A DNA stretch of 64,000 nucleotides from Enterococcus xiangfangensis. GTDB taxonomy: Bacteria > Bacillota > Bacilli > Lactobacillales > Enterococcaceae. A program made the position numbers and the translations under genes. The notes beneath the pieces were generated by a model. The model was given only the letters and a program-made list of their open reading frames with translations, had not been told where the DNA came from and made no database searches. This document shows positions 53,787-62,078 of this stretch, piece by piece. Numbering within the stretch: position 1 is the first letter of the stretch; the number at the start of each line of letters is the position of its first letter. Location: NCBI RefSeq assembly GCF_005405365.1, contig NZ_BJDX01000002.1, positions 310,001 through 374,000 of the forward strand, read 5' to 3'.

Positions 53787-53858
53787 ATGACGACATTTTA
53801 AAATGACGAAGTTTAAAGACGACCAAAGGACTTGAATTTATTTCAAGTCCTTTTTCGT
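53744..53858 (+). terminator. three-hairpin transcription attenuator
   Basis: Hairpin 1:2 CATGATG (53744-53750) / CATCATG (53761-53767) covers the Met-Cys codons. Antiterminator 2:3 GTTCTTTGGT (53767-53776) / ACCAAAGGAC (53822-53831), 10 bp with one G-U. Terminator 3:4 AAAGGACTTGAA (53825-53836) / TTCAAGTCCTTT (53842-53853), 12 bp, 5-nt loop, then TTTTTC counting the stem end. The antiterminator takes seven bases of the terminator's left arm, so the two exclude each other. Confidence 0.75.
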
Positions 53859-54017
53859 TTCTTAAAAAGCGGATGGAGGAATCCTACAGCTTAATTTATG
53901 AAGTATTACAAGAAAAGCACTTTTTAGAGTTATAGGAAGAAGGCGAGTGTTTCAGGCTCATGTTATCCACTTATTTATCAGAATAATCCGACATTTATAA
54001 AATTAGGAGTGATACAA

Positions 54018-55157
54018 ATGAACTATAATACACGATTGATCCAAGGGATTCCGGTGGAAGAGAATCCATATCAAGCGATCGTCCCGCCGATTTTTTTAGC
54101 AACGACTTACAAACAAGATAACTTTGAACAGCCGAATGAGTCAGGCATCGTTTATGGACGCGGCGGAAATCCTACCCGTAATCAATTAGAAAAACTAGTT
54201 GCTCAATTAGAAAATGGTGTGGCAGCTCAAGCCGCAGCCAGTGGCATGGCAGCTCTTGCTAGTGTCACCCAGCTAGTCAAACCAGGAGAAATAATTTTGA
54301 CCCAAGGAAATATTTATGGCGGTACGTTTGATTTATTGGAAGACTTAAAAGAACACGGAATCCAAGTGATTTATCATGAAGATTTGAATCGATTAGAAAA
54401 AAGTGATTTTACCCCAGACGTAAAATTAGTTTTGATTGAATCACCTTCCAATCCGTCGCTGCAAGTAACAGATATTCAGAAGATCGCGGTGCTGGCGCAT
54501 GAACAGGAGGCGCTAGTCGCTGTCGATAATACTTTTTTGACGAGCTACCTGCAAAAACCGCTTGATTTAGGAGCGGATATCGTGATTTATTCCGCTACGA
54601 AATATCTTTCTGGTCATGCCGATGTCATCGCTGGATTAACGGTAGTCAAAGATACCGGCTTGGCTGAAAAGCTAGCGCATATCCAACATACTTTCGGTGG
54701 AATTCTCGCACCTTTTGACAGTTACAGTTTGATTCGCGGCATTAAAACGCTGAGTGTCCGCTTTGATCGTCAAATCGAGAATACCAAAGAGCTGATCCGA
54801 TTTATTGAAGAAAAAGGATTTACAACTTACTTCCCAGGCTCGGCGCCAGAACAAAAAGAAATCCAAGCAAGACAAGCAAAAGATATCGGCGCATTGTTTT
54901 CGTTTGAATTGCCAGAAGCGTATGATTTGCAAACTTTTTTAAGCGGATTGAAAATCTTTGCCTTCGCACCGAGTCTTGGTGGAGTCGAGAGTTTGATCGG
55001 AACACCGGCAACCACGTCGCATCGATCGTTTACCCCTGAACAACGTGCTCACTTTGGAATCAGCGATCGTTTGATTCGAGTAGCGGTAGGAATCGAAGAC
55101 ATCGCTGATTTGCGTGATGACCTCGAAAAAGCATTAGAAAACAGCAGAAAGGAGTAA
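54018..55157 (+). CDS. transsulfuration PLP enzyme (cystathionine gamma-lyase/MccB-like)
   Basis: A 379-residue Cys/Met metabolism PLP enzyme. Signatures: YGRGGNPTRNQLE (about 45), ASGMAAL (about 75), ESPSNPSLQ (about 143), VDNTFLTS (about 170) and the PLP lysine in YSATKYLSGHADV (about 194-206). In the operon with a CysK/MccA-like gene it would most simply act as cystathionine gamma-lyase or homocysteine gamma-lyase, giving cysteine from methionine-derived homocysteine. The frame opens at GTG 54009; AGGAGTG sets ATG 54018. First gene after the attenuator. Confidence 0.85.
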   Translation: MNYNTRLIQGIPVEENPYQAIVPPIFLATTYKQDNFEQPNESGIVYGRGGNPTRNQLEKLVAQLENGVAAQAAASGMAALASVTQLVKPGEIILTQGNIYGGTFDLLEDLKEHGIQVIYHEDLNRLEKSDFTPDVKLVLIESPSNPSLQVTDIQKIAVLAHEQEALVAVDNTFLTSYLQKPLDLGADIVIYSATKYLSGHADVIAGLTVVKDTGLAEKLAHIQHTFGGILAPFDSYSLIRGIKTLSVRFDRQIENTKELIRFIEEKGFTTYFPGSAPEQKEIQARQAKDIGALFSFELPEAYDLQTFLSGLKIFAFAPSLGGVESLIGTPATTSHRSFTPEQRAHFGISDRLIRVAVGIEDIADLRDDLEKALENSRKE

Positions 55158-55163
55158 ACGAAG

Positions 55164-56093
55164 ATGCCTACATTATTAGATTTGATTGGTCAAACGCCAA
55201 TCGTCCAGTTGCAAAGAATCGTTCCATCAGAATTAAGTGAAGTTTATGTCAAACTTGAGTCATTCAATCTAGGCGGCAGTATAAAAGATCGAATTGCAAA
55301 AGCTATGGTAGAGGCTGCTGAAAAGAAAGGGATCTTGACTCCAGGAAAAACGATCGTTGAAGCGACGAGTGGCAATACAGGAATCGGTTTAGCCTTGATC
55401 GGCGCTTTGAAGGGTTATCAAGTAGTGATTGCATTACCAGAGATTGTAAGTGAAGAACGAAAAAAATTGATTCGCGCATATGGAGCAACCGTTATTGAAA
55501 CACCAGCAGAAGAAGGTCTGCAAGGACCTTTTCGAATCGTAGAAGAGTATTTAGCAAAAGGTGATGATTACGTCACATTAAAACAATTTGAAAATATTGT
55601 GAATCCAAACGCACATCAGCAGACGACTGGACCTGAAATCACCGATTTTTTCAACGGTACTCCTGATGTCTTAGTAGCCGGTATCGGAACAGGCGGAACG
55701 ATCACCGGAGTAGGCCAGTATTTGCGACAAATCGATCCTGACGTAAAAATTATTGCCGTGGAGCCAAAAGAATCCGCGGTTTTAAATGGAGGAGCGGCTG
55801 GTCCACACATTATCCAAGGAATCGGAGCCGGCTTTATTCCAGAAATTTTAGACCAGACAATTTATGATTCTGTTTTCGATGTACCAGGTCAGGAAGCTAA
55901 AAAAACCGCACAAGAATTAGCGAGAAAAGAAGGGCTGCTCGTAGGTTTTTCTGGTGGGGCAGCAGTCTATGCCGCATTAGAAGAAGCTAAAAAAGCTACA
56001 AAACCAACAAAAATTTTGGCGATCGTTCCAGATAATGGGGAACGTTACCTATCTACAACATTATTTGACGAGGACGCTACTATTCTTGCTTAG
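55164..56093 (+). CDS. cysteine synthase/cystathionine beta-synthase (CysK/MccA-like)
   Basis: A 309-residue fold-type II PLP enzyme. PLP lysine in NLGGSIKDRIAKAM (about 36-49), EATSGNTGIGLA (about 66-77), GTGGTITGVG (about 171-180) and LVGFSGGAAVYAAL near the C-terminus. Such enzymes join O-acetylserine with sulfide or, as MccA, with homocysteine. The neighbour gene suggests a reverse transsulfuration pair, but cysteine synthase activity is equally possible. Six bases behind the preceding gene. Confidence 0.88.
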   Translation: MPTLLDLIGQTPIVQLQRIVPSELSEVYVKLESFNLGGSIKDRIAKAMVEAAEKKGILTPGKTIVEATSGNTGIGLALIGALKGYQVVIALPEIVSEERKKLIRAYGATVIETPAEEGLQGPFRIVEEYLAKGDDYVTLKQFENIVNPNAHQQTTGPEITDFFNGTPDVLVAGIGTGGTITGVGQYLRQIDPDVKIIAVEPKESAVLNGGAAGPHIIQGIGAGFIPEILDQTIYDSVFDVPGQEAKKTAQELARKEGLLVGFSGGAAVYAALEEAKKATKPTKILAIVPDNGERYLSTTLFDEDATILA

Positions 56094-56162
56094 TCTGATA
56101 GGCGGCAGGGATAAAATAATTTTTTTAGAAAAATGGTCCGCATATGAGGAGGATAAAGATAA

Positions 56163-57131
56163 ATGGAATTAAAAAGAGCAAATGACGCAGAAATTGGTAA
56201 GAAAGGTCGGTTTGTCCGACAAAATAATCAGTTTATCGCAACTTTTGGGCAAGAGGAAGGTCAATTGCCGGTTGAAGCAAATAAATATCGCTTATTATGG
56301 GCGCCTGTTTGTCCTTGGGCGCATCGAGCAGTGATCGTTCGATCGGTACTTGGATTAGATAAGGTGATCAGTCTAGGCACCGCTGATCCGATTCGTCCGA
56401 AACTAGATCATATCGATTGGGCATTTACGCTAGATGAAAACGATGTAGATCCTGTTTTAGGTATCCACTATATTGGAGAAGCGTACTTAAACGCAGATCC
56501 AACCTATGATAAACGGCCAACTGTCCCTGCTTTAGTAGATATTGAAACGAAGAAAGTTGTCGAAAATGACTACCATAATTTAACGTATTATTTTGAACGA
56601 GATTGGAAAGAACTGCATAAAGCAGGTGCGCCTGATCTATTTCCTGAAGAATTGGAAGATGAAATTCGTGAGCTGAACGATATAATTTTCCATGATATCA
56701 ATAACGGCGTCTATAAAGCCGGCTTTGCTCGCTCTCAAGAAGCGTATGAAGAAGCGTATAACGCAGTTTTTGATCGGTTGGACTGGTTGGAAGAACGGCT
56801 TAGCCAGCAACGTTATTTACATGGCAATCAACTGACAGATAGTGATGTCCGTTTATATACGACACTTGCACGATTTGATGTTGCTTATTATGGCGCCTTC
56901 CATGTAAATAAACGCAGACTGATTGATTATCCTAATTTGTGGGCTTATGCACGAGATTTATACCAAACTCCAGGTTTTGGCGATACGACAGATTTTGATG
57001 GAATCAAGAAACATTATTTCTTATCTATTCATATCGATACGACCGAAGAAAAAATAAAAATTCTGCCTAAAGGACCCGATACGAGTATTTGGTTGGAGCC
57101 TTCTGGTCGTGCAGAAAAATTTCATAATTAA
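56163..57131 (+). CDS. glutathionyl-hydroquinone reductase (Xi-class GST)-like
   Basis: A 322-residue Xi-class glutathione transferase (ECM4/YqjG type). Catalytic Cys50 lies in WAPVCPWAHR; the GST C-terminal helical domain follows (about 165-290, with LTDSDVRLYTTLARFDVAYYGAF). Known members reduce S-glutathionyl hydroquinones and other S-conjugates, releasing the thiol. Within a cysteine-conjugate uptake operon it may remove aromatic groups from thiols (inference). Strong AGGAGG site; no terminator separates it from the neighbours. Confidence 0.87.
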   Translation: MELKRANDAEIGKKGRFVRQNNQFIATFGQEEGQLPVEANKYRLLWAPVCPWAHRAVIVRSVLGLDKVISLGTADPIRPKLDHIDWAFTLDENDVDPVLGIHYIGEAYLNADPTYDKRPTVPALVDIETKKVVENDYHNLTYYFERDWKELHKAGAPDLFPEELEDEIRELNDIIFHDINNGVYKAGFARSQEAYEEAYNAVFDRLDWLEERLSQQRYLHGNQLTDSDVRLYTTLARFDVAYYGAFHVNKRRLIDYPNLWAYARDLYQTPGFGDTTDFDGIKKHYFLSIHIDTTEEKIKILPKGPDTSIWLEPSGRAEKFHN

Positions 57132-57154
57132 TAATGGATCAAAAGGAAAAGAAA

Positions 57155-57592
57155 ATGACAGATATTAGTTTTGGTACAGAATTGACAAACGTCAATTGGA
57201 CGGACGTCACGCAATTACTGCATTCTTATGGGTTGACCGACTTGTCGGAAGACAAAATCAAACTGGCTTTTGAGAATAGTTACCGATTTGTTTTTGTCTT
57301 TGACGCAGAGGGTCAGACTGTGGGTGTGGCTAGAGCAGTATCGGACGGTGTGACCCATGCAGAAATATACAATATTGCTTTAGCAGAAAAATACCATCAT
57401 CTAGGAATCGGTCGTCAGTTGTTTCAACGTTTGGTGGATCAGCTAGATGGGATGATTGTTACTTTATATACGCATCCTAAAACGATCGAATGGTATAAAA
57501 GTCTGGGAATGTCGCAATTAAATACGGCGATGGTCCTATTTCGGCCTCATGAAAAAGAATGGATGTTACAAGAAAAATTTATTGATGATTAG
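57155..57592 (+). CDS. GNAT N-acetyltransferase (SnaA/YxeL-like by context)
   Basis: About 145 residues with the GNAT fold: VGVARAVSDGVTHAEIYNIALAEKYHHLGIGRQLFQRLV holds strand 4 and the acetyl-CoA loop HHLGIGR (about 83-89), and the C-terminal WYKSLGM is typical. Placed before an ABC importer and an M20 deacylase, it resembles the acetyltransferases of the Bacillus yxe and ytm/snaA operons, which N-acetylate S-substituted cysteines. The frame opens at 57134; AAGGAAAAG favours ATG 57155. Confidence 0.8.
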   Translation: MTDISFGTELTNVNWTDVTQLLHSYGLTDLSEDKIKLAFENSYRFVFVFDAEGQTVGVARAVSDGVTHAEIYNIALAEKYHHLGIGRQLFQRLVDQLDGMIVTLYTHPKTIEWYKSLGMSQLNTAMVLFRPHEKEWMLQEKFIDD

Positions 57593-57604
57593 AGGAGTGT
57601 TTTT

Positions 57605-58441
57605 ATGAAATTGTTTCAAAAAATCGGGTTGGTTGCAGTATTAAGTTTAGCGGTAGTCGGTACGGCTGCTTGCGGGAAAAAAGCCGCGGCTGAACAACCG
57701 AAAAAAGAAGAGATCGTTATCGCAACGGGGGCGTATCCTAAACCGTATGCCTATGAAGAAGATGGCAAATTAAAAGGATTTGATATCGATTTAGCCAAAG
57801 CGGTGTTTAAAAAATTACCACAATATACTGTTTCATTTGAAAAAACAGAGTTTCCTTCTATTTTAGCGGGAATCGATACAGGACGTTATCAAATGGGCGC
57901 CAATTCATTTGCAAAAAGTGAAGAAAGAACAGAAAAATATCAGTTCTCAGAGGCCCTTTATAATAACCCAATGGGGATTATTCTTCCTAAAGATTCTACT
58001 ATTAAAAGTTTTGACGATTTGGCCGGCAAAAAGACTTCCGGGGAACCGGCTGTCAGCTATTCCGTATTGATCGAAGACTATAACAAGAAACATACGGATA
58101 ATCCAATCAAATTGAGCTATACCGAAGAAGACATGGTCAAACAATTCCAAAATGTTGAAAATGGTAAACTTGATTTCAAATTGGAAAGTATCATTATTGC
58201 TAATCAAGTCATTAAAGATCAAAAATTGAATTTGAAAACAGTGGAAGTTCCTCAAGGGACTGTTGATAGCCGTTCAGCTTACAGCTACTTTGTTTTTGCA
58301 AAAACAAAAGAAGGAAAAGCCTTAGCAAAAAAGGTCAACAAAGTCTTAGATTCCTTCCGCGAAGATGGAACCTTGCAGAAACTTAGCGAACAATACTTTG
58401 GGAAAGACTACGTCCCAGATGCTTCAGAGGCAAAAGAATAG
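57605..58441 (+). CDS. amino acid (cystine/S-cysteine type) ABC substrate-binding lipoprotein
   Basis: A 278-residue family 3 solute-binding protein. Lipoprotein signal 1-22 with Cys23 after GTAA as lipidation site. Binding domain signatures are GAYPKPYAYEEDGKLKGFDIDLAKAV (about 46-71), GRYQMGANSFAKSEERTEKYQFSEALY and YSYFVFAKTKEGKALAKKVN. First of three genes for a polar amino acid importer. The sulfur context suggests cystine or S-substituted cysteine (inference). Confidence 0.88.
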   Translation: MKLFQKIGLVAVLSLAVVGTAACGKKAAAEQPKKEEIVIATGAYPKPYAYEEDGKLKGFDIDLAKAVFKKLPQYTVSFEKTEFPSILAGIDTGRYQMGANSFAKSEERTEKYQFSEALYNNPMGIILPKDSTIKSFDDLAGKKTSGEPAVSYSVLIEDYNKKHTDNPIKLSYTEEDMVKQFQNVENGKLDFKLESIIIANQVIKDQKLNLKTVEVPQGTVDSRSAYSYFVFAKTKEGKALAKKVNKVLDSFREDGTLQKLSEQYFGKDYVPDASEAKE

Positions 58442-58452
58442 AGGTTTAAAAA

Positions 58453-59226
58453 ATGGAACAGTTATTTGATATCCGCCTGTTTTTTTCAAGTATTCCAGAA
58501 TTATTAGAGTTTTTGCCGATCTCACTATTGATCACCGGTGTCTCAATGATTTTTGGACTGCTGTTGGCGTTAGTATTTGCTCTAGTAAGAAATACGAAGA
58601 TCCCAGTTTTGAGTCAAATCATTACGGTCCTTGTTTCGTTTGTTCGTGGGACACCAATCATCGTTCAATTGTATCTAACTTATAATGGGATTCCGCTGCT
58701 TTTAAAATACATCAATATGCAATATGGAACGGATCTGTCTGTCAATGACGTTCCTCCGTTATTGTTCGTTTTTGTAACTTTTGCAATAAACGAAGCGGCC
58801 TACAATTCTGAAACTCTTCGGGCAGCCTTTGGTTCGGTTGACCGCTATCAAATTGAAGCAGCCGAATCTTTAGGAATGACATTCCCACAAATTTTGAGAA
58901 GAGTCATTATTCCCGAAGCGGCCACAGTAGCCATTCCGCCATTAGGCAACTCATTGATCAGCTTGCTCAAAGGAACTTCGTTGGCTTTTGTAGCGGGGGT
59001 AACCGAAATGACTGCTCAAGGAAAAATAATTTCTGGGTCGAATTTCCGATATTTTGAAGTCTATCTAGCATTAGCTGTGATCTATTGGGTATTGACGATC
59101 ATCATCGAACTAGTTATTCGCTTCCTAGAAGACCGTATGATGATCAAACAGCCGGTGAATCGATCGGAAAAACGCAAGGCGATCGAAGTGAAAGAAAATT
59201 ATTCTCAAGGAAGTGAATTTTTTTGA
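58453..59226 (+). CDS. amino acid ABC transporter permease
   Basis: A 257-residue membrane permease of the HisM/GlnP class, with five main helices. SFVRGTPIIVQLYLTYNGIP and the EAA loop EAAYNSETLRAAFGSVDRYQIEAAESLGMT are the family marks. Close to TcyB/TcyL-type cystine permeases in outline. It overlaps the ATPase gene by 4 bp. Confidence 0.9.
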   Translation: MEQLFDIRLFFSSIPELLEFLPISLLITGVSMIFGLLLALVFALVRNTKIPVLSQIITVLVSFVRGTPIIVQLYLTYNGIPLLLKYINMQYGTDLSVNDVPPLLFVFVTFAINEAAYNSETLRAAFGSVDRYQIEAAESLGMTFPQILRRVIIPEAATVAIPPLGNSLISLLKGTSLAFVAGVTEMTAQGKIISGSNFRYFEVYLALAVIYWVLTIIIELVIRFLEDRMMIKQPVNRSEKRKAIEVKENYSQGSEFF

Positions 59227-59954
59227 TTGAGATCAAAGGTTTATCGAAAAGCTTCGGCACACAAAAGGTGATCGATGATATCGAGTTAGAGATTGAAACA
59301 GGGGATGTCGTCGCGCTTATTGGTTCTTCTGGTGCGGGGAAATCAACGTTTCTAAGAACCTTAAATTACTTAGAAAAAGCAGATCATGGCAAACTTGTGA
59401 TCGATGACTTTTCTGTTGACTTTTCGACGATCACAAAAAATGAAATTTTAGAATTGCGTCGGAGAACTGCAATGGTTTTTCAGCAGTTTGCGTTATTTGA
59501 ACGAAAAACGGCGATCCAAAATGTGATGGAAGGTCTCGTGATCGTTAAGGGAATCGATAAACAAACCGCATACCAACAGGCTGCAGCAGAATTAGCCAAC
59601 GTCGGACTTGAAGATCGCTCAGAGTATTATCCGCAGCAATTATCCGGAGGTCAGCAACAGCGAGTAGCAATCGCCCGTTCACTGGCGATGAAACCGCGGC
59701 TTTTATTATTAGATGAACCGACATCGGCGTTAGATCCGGAATTGGTTCAAGAAGTGTTGACAACAATCAAAGGTGCTGCTGAAGCAGGACAAACGATGGT
59801 CTTAGTTTCGCACGAGATGGACTTTGTCTATGAAGTAGCCACGAAGGTATTGTTTTTAGAAAAAGGGAAAATTATTGAAAGCGGACCGACAAAAGAAGTC
59901 TTTCATCGTCCGCAACATCCGCGAACTCAAGAATTCTTGCGGAAATTTTCATGA
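59223..59954 (+). CDS. amino acid ABC transporter ATPase
   Basis: A 243-residue ABC ATPase: Walker A GSSGAGKST (about 36-44), signature [15 protein letters not shown] (about 140-154), Walker [13 protein letters not shown], switch VSHEMDF. TTG is the start codon, overlapping the permease end, with AAGGAAG about 9 bases upstream. Partner of the preceding two genes. Confidence 0.92.
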   Translation: MIEIKGLSKSFGTQKVIDDIELEIETGDVVALIGSSGAGKSTFLRTLNYLEKADHGKLVIDDFSVDFSTITKNEILELRRRTAMVFQQFALFERKTAIQNVMEGLVIVKGIDKQTAYQQAAAELANVGLEDRSEYYPQQLSGGQQQRVAIARSLAMKPRLLLLDEPTSALDPELVQEVLTTIKGAAEAGQTMVLVSHEMDFVYEVATKVLFLEKGKIIESGPTKEVFHRPQHPRTQEFLRKFS

Positions 59955-59977
59955 TAGGACTTAGAAAGGCGAAGCCA

Positions 59978-61129
59978 ATGAATTTAAAACAACAGTTAGT
60001 CGAGATTCGACATTACTTGCACCAACATCCAGAGCGTTCTGGAGCAGAATTCCAAACAACCAAATTTTTGAAAGAACAATTAATAGCAAAAAATATTCGG
60101 CTAGTTCCCACAACATTAAAAACTGGCGTGATAGCTGAGATCGGAAATCCAGCAAAAGGTCCGACCATTGCGTTGCGGGCAGATATCGATGCTTTGCCTA
60201 TTGATGAACAGACTGGACTTTCCTATGCCTCTGTTTATTCAGGGACGATGCATGCATGTGGACACGATTTTCATCAGACTTCGTTGCTAGGTGCCGCCTT
60301 TTTGTTAAAAGAAAAAGAAGAACAGTTAAACGGATTAGTTCGTTTGATTTTTCAACCAGCAGAAGAAGGACATTTTGGTGCTCAACAAGTGATCGATGCA
60401 GGACATCTGGAAGATGTCCAAGCGATTATTGGTTACCATAATCATCCGGGACTTGCTCCAGGAAAAATCGGATTGCGACCAGCCGGAATCATGGCGGCCG
60501 TCGACCAATTTGAAGTAACGATTCATGGAGTAGGCACGCATGCTGCTGCTCCTCATCTTGGAGTCGACGTGCTAGTAACGATCAGCGGGATTATTCAGAA
60601 TTTGCAATCGATCGTCGCTCGCAACAGCTCGCCTTTAAATCCATCTGTGGTTAGTGTGACCCATATGACTGCTGGAAATACTTGGAATGTGTTGCCTGAT
60701 CAAGGATTCTTTGAAGGAACACTGCGGAGTTTTTCTCCGGCAAGCCGTGAATTATTAAATCAACGATTTGTTGAAATTGTAGAACATACCGCTGCAACTT
60801 ATGGCGCAAAAGCAACGATCAAAATGATTCCTGGACCGCCAGTAACTTTTAACGATCCTCAATTAACAGAGTGGGCGATTGAAGCGAGTCAAGAGGCTGG
60901 TGATGTTTTACATGTTGAACCTTCAACAGCTGGTGAAGATTTTGCCAATTTCCAACAAAAGATTCCAGGGGTCTTTGCTTTTATCGGTTCAAACGGTGAA
61001 GAGGGCGCTCCAGCATGGCATCACAGCGACTTTATCGTAAAAGATGAAGGACTCATGACCGCTGTAAATTATTATGTTGTCAATGCAGAAAATTTATTGG
61101 AAAAGTTAAGCGACAACGATTCGAAATAG
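59978..61129 (+). CDS. M20 N-acyl amino acid deacylase (SndA/YxeP-like by context)
   Basis: About 383 residues of the M20D amidohydrolase family: HACGHDFHQTSLLGA (about 90-104) and PAEEGHFGAQ (about 130) hold metal ligands and the catalytic Glu. It is a paralogue of the dapL product, but its place behind an ABC importer and acetyltransferase recalls SndA/YxeP, which remove the acetyl group after processing of N-acetylated S-substituted cysteines. ATG 59951 overlaps the ATPase gene (ATGA) and is an alternative start; AAAGG supports 59978. Last gene of the operon. Confidence 0.84.
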   Translation: MNLKQQLVEIRHYLHQHPERSGAEFQTTKFLKEQLIAKNIRLVPTTLKTGVIAEIGNPAKGPTIALRADIDALPIDEQTGLSYASVYSGTMHACGHDFHQTSLLGAAFLLKEKEEQLNGLVRLIFQPAEEGHFGAQQVIDAGHLEDVQAIIGYHNHPGLAPGKIGLRPAGIMAAVDQFEVTIHGVGTHAAAPHLGVDVLVTISGIIQNLQSIVARNSSPLNPSVVSVTHMTAGNTWNVLPDQGFFEGTLRSFSPASRELLNQRFVEIVEHTAATYGAKATIKMIPGPPVTFNDPQLTEWAIEASQEAGDVLHVEPSTAGEDFANFQQKIPGVFAFIGSNGEEGAPAWHHSDFIVKDEGLMTAVNYYVVNAENLLEKLSDNDSK

Positions 61130-61136
61130 TCTATCC

Positions 61137-61180
61137 GTGTTGATAAACATCAAGCTTGATGTTTATCAACACTTTTTTTC
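61137..61180 (+). terminator. operon terminator, 36-nt perfect palindrome
   Basis: GTGTTGATAAACATCAAG (61137-61154) is followed immediately by its exact reverse complement (61155-61172) and then seven T. Confidence 0.92.
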
Positions 61181-61335
61181 TCAAAAATTTTCTACCGTCA
61201 GCCAAAAAACTTTAAACGATTTTTATGAAGTTTTCTACAGATTTTGTATGCGGTTCCTTTTTGTGATTGCTATCTCTTTTTAAACCATGTATGCTTGATT
61301 ATAGGACAAAAAAATTATTTAAGGCGGGTGCAAAG

Positions 61336-61683
61336 ATGAAGCAACATCCATTAGAAGGTAAAACAGCCATAATCAAATTTGATTCAGGACTGCAGTTTCG
61401 GATTGATTTTTTAGCAGAAAAGCAGTTGCGGTGGACGTCTATTCGAAAAGAAGATGAAGGCGCAACTGATGTTGAAACGATTCATATTGAAGAATATCCG
61501 GGCGGAATCTTTTCAGTTGATTGGGTCGAAGAATCCGGATTGTGTGTTTCTTATACTATTGATACGAACAATGCGTTTGTTAAAAGTTTTATGACATTCT
61601 CTGATGAGAATTATCGCGGCGGGCGGCGACCGTTTGTTCATGAAGGAACTTTCCAGTTCATTGAAACAAGTGAGCCTGTCTAG
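61336..61683 (+). CDS. MoaF-like small protein
   Basis: About 115 residues from ATG 61336, chosen for AAGGCGGG upstream; the frame is open from 61267. Predominantly beta: GKTAIIKFDSGLQFRIDF, LRWTSI, IHIEEYPGGIFSVDWVEESG and VKSFMTFSDE suggest a small calycin-like barrel as in MoaF-related proteins. The ligand and role are unknown. Single gene between two terminators. Confidence 0.6.
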   Translation: MKQHPLEGKTAIIKFDSGLQFRIDFLAEKQLRWTSIRKEDEGATDVETIHIEEYPGGIFSVDWVEESGLCVSYTIDTNNAFVKSFMTFSDENYRGGRRPFVHEGTFQFIETSEPV

Positions 61684-61716
61684 ATAGGGCAGTAGCAACG
61701 GATGAAATTAAAAAGC

Positions 61717-61760
61717 AAAGGATACAAACTCGCACGTTGAGTGAGGTTGTATCCTTTTTG
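61717..61760 (+). terminator. terminator after the MoaF-like gene
   Basis: Stem AAAGGATACAA (61717-61727) / TTGTATCCTTT (61747-61757), followed by TTG; the T tract is five long. Confidence 0.85.
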
Positions 61761-62078
61761 ATGGTTAAAAAAATTGTTTAATTTAATGGAGATGGAGAAG
61801 TAGTAAATTTCTGATCATCAGGACTAGATAATTTAGAAATACGGTCGGTTGCACTAGTTGAAGATCACAGACTATAACATGACTTAAAAAGTAAAATCAG
61901 TTTAGTTCATTCGGCAGAATTGGTCCAGTTAGACGGTAGTTTTTAGATAGTCTCTTAAACTTTATCAAATTTATTTAGGTTACGTTCAGGTAACTATAGA
62001 ACTTTAAAGTGCGTACTTACAATAAAGCTGCAATTGGACTAAAATAGACTTATTCCCAAATAAAGGAGTTACTATACG
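61761..62078. other. gap before the Old Yellow Enzyme gene
   Basis: No gene seen. It holds an inverted repeat GTTAC (61979-61983) / GTAAC (61990-61994) next to TATAGA (61995-62000) and a palindrome ACTTTAAAGT (62001-62010), together a candidate regulated promoter, perhaps a target of the nearby MerR protein. TAAAGGAG serves the next gene. Confidence 0.4.

Noticed and set aside
53881-53935. Short ORF of about 20 codons between the attenuator and the first operon gene
   Set aside because: Weak ribosome site and no informative composition; it was judged chance next to the clearly biased leader peptide.
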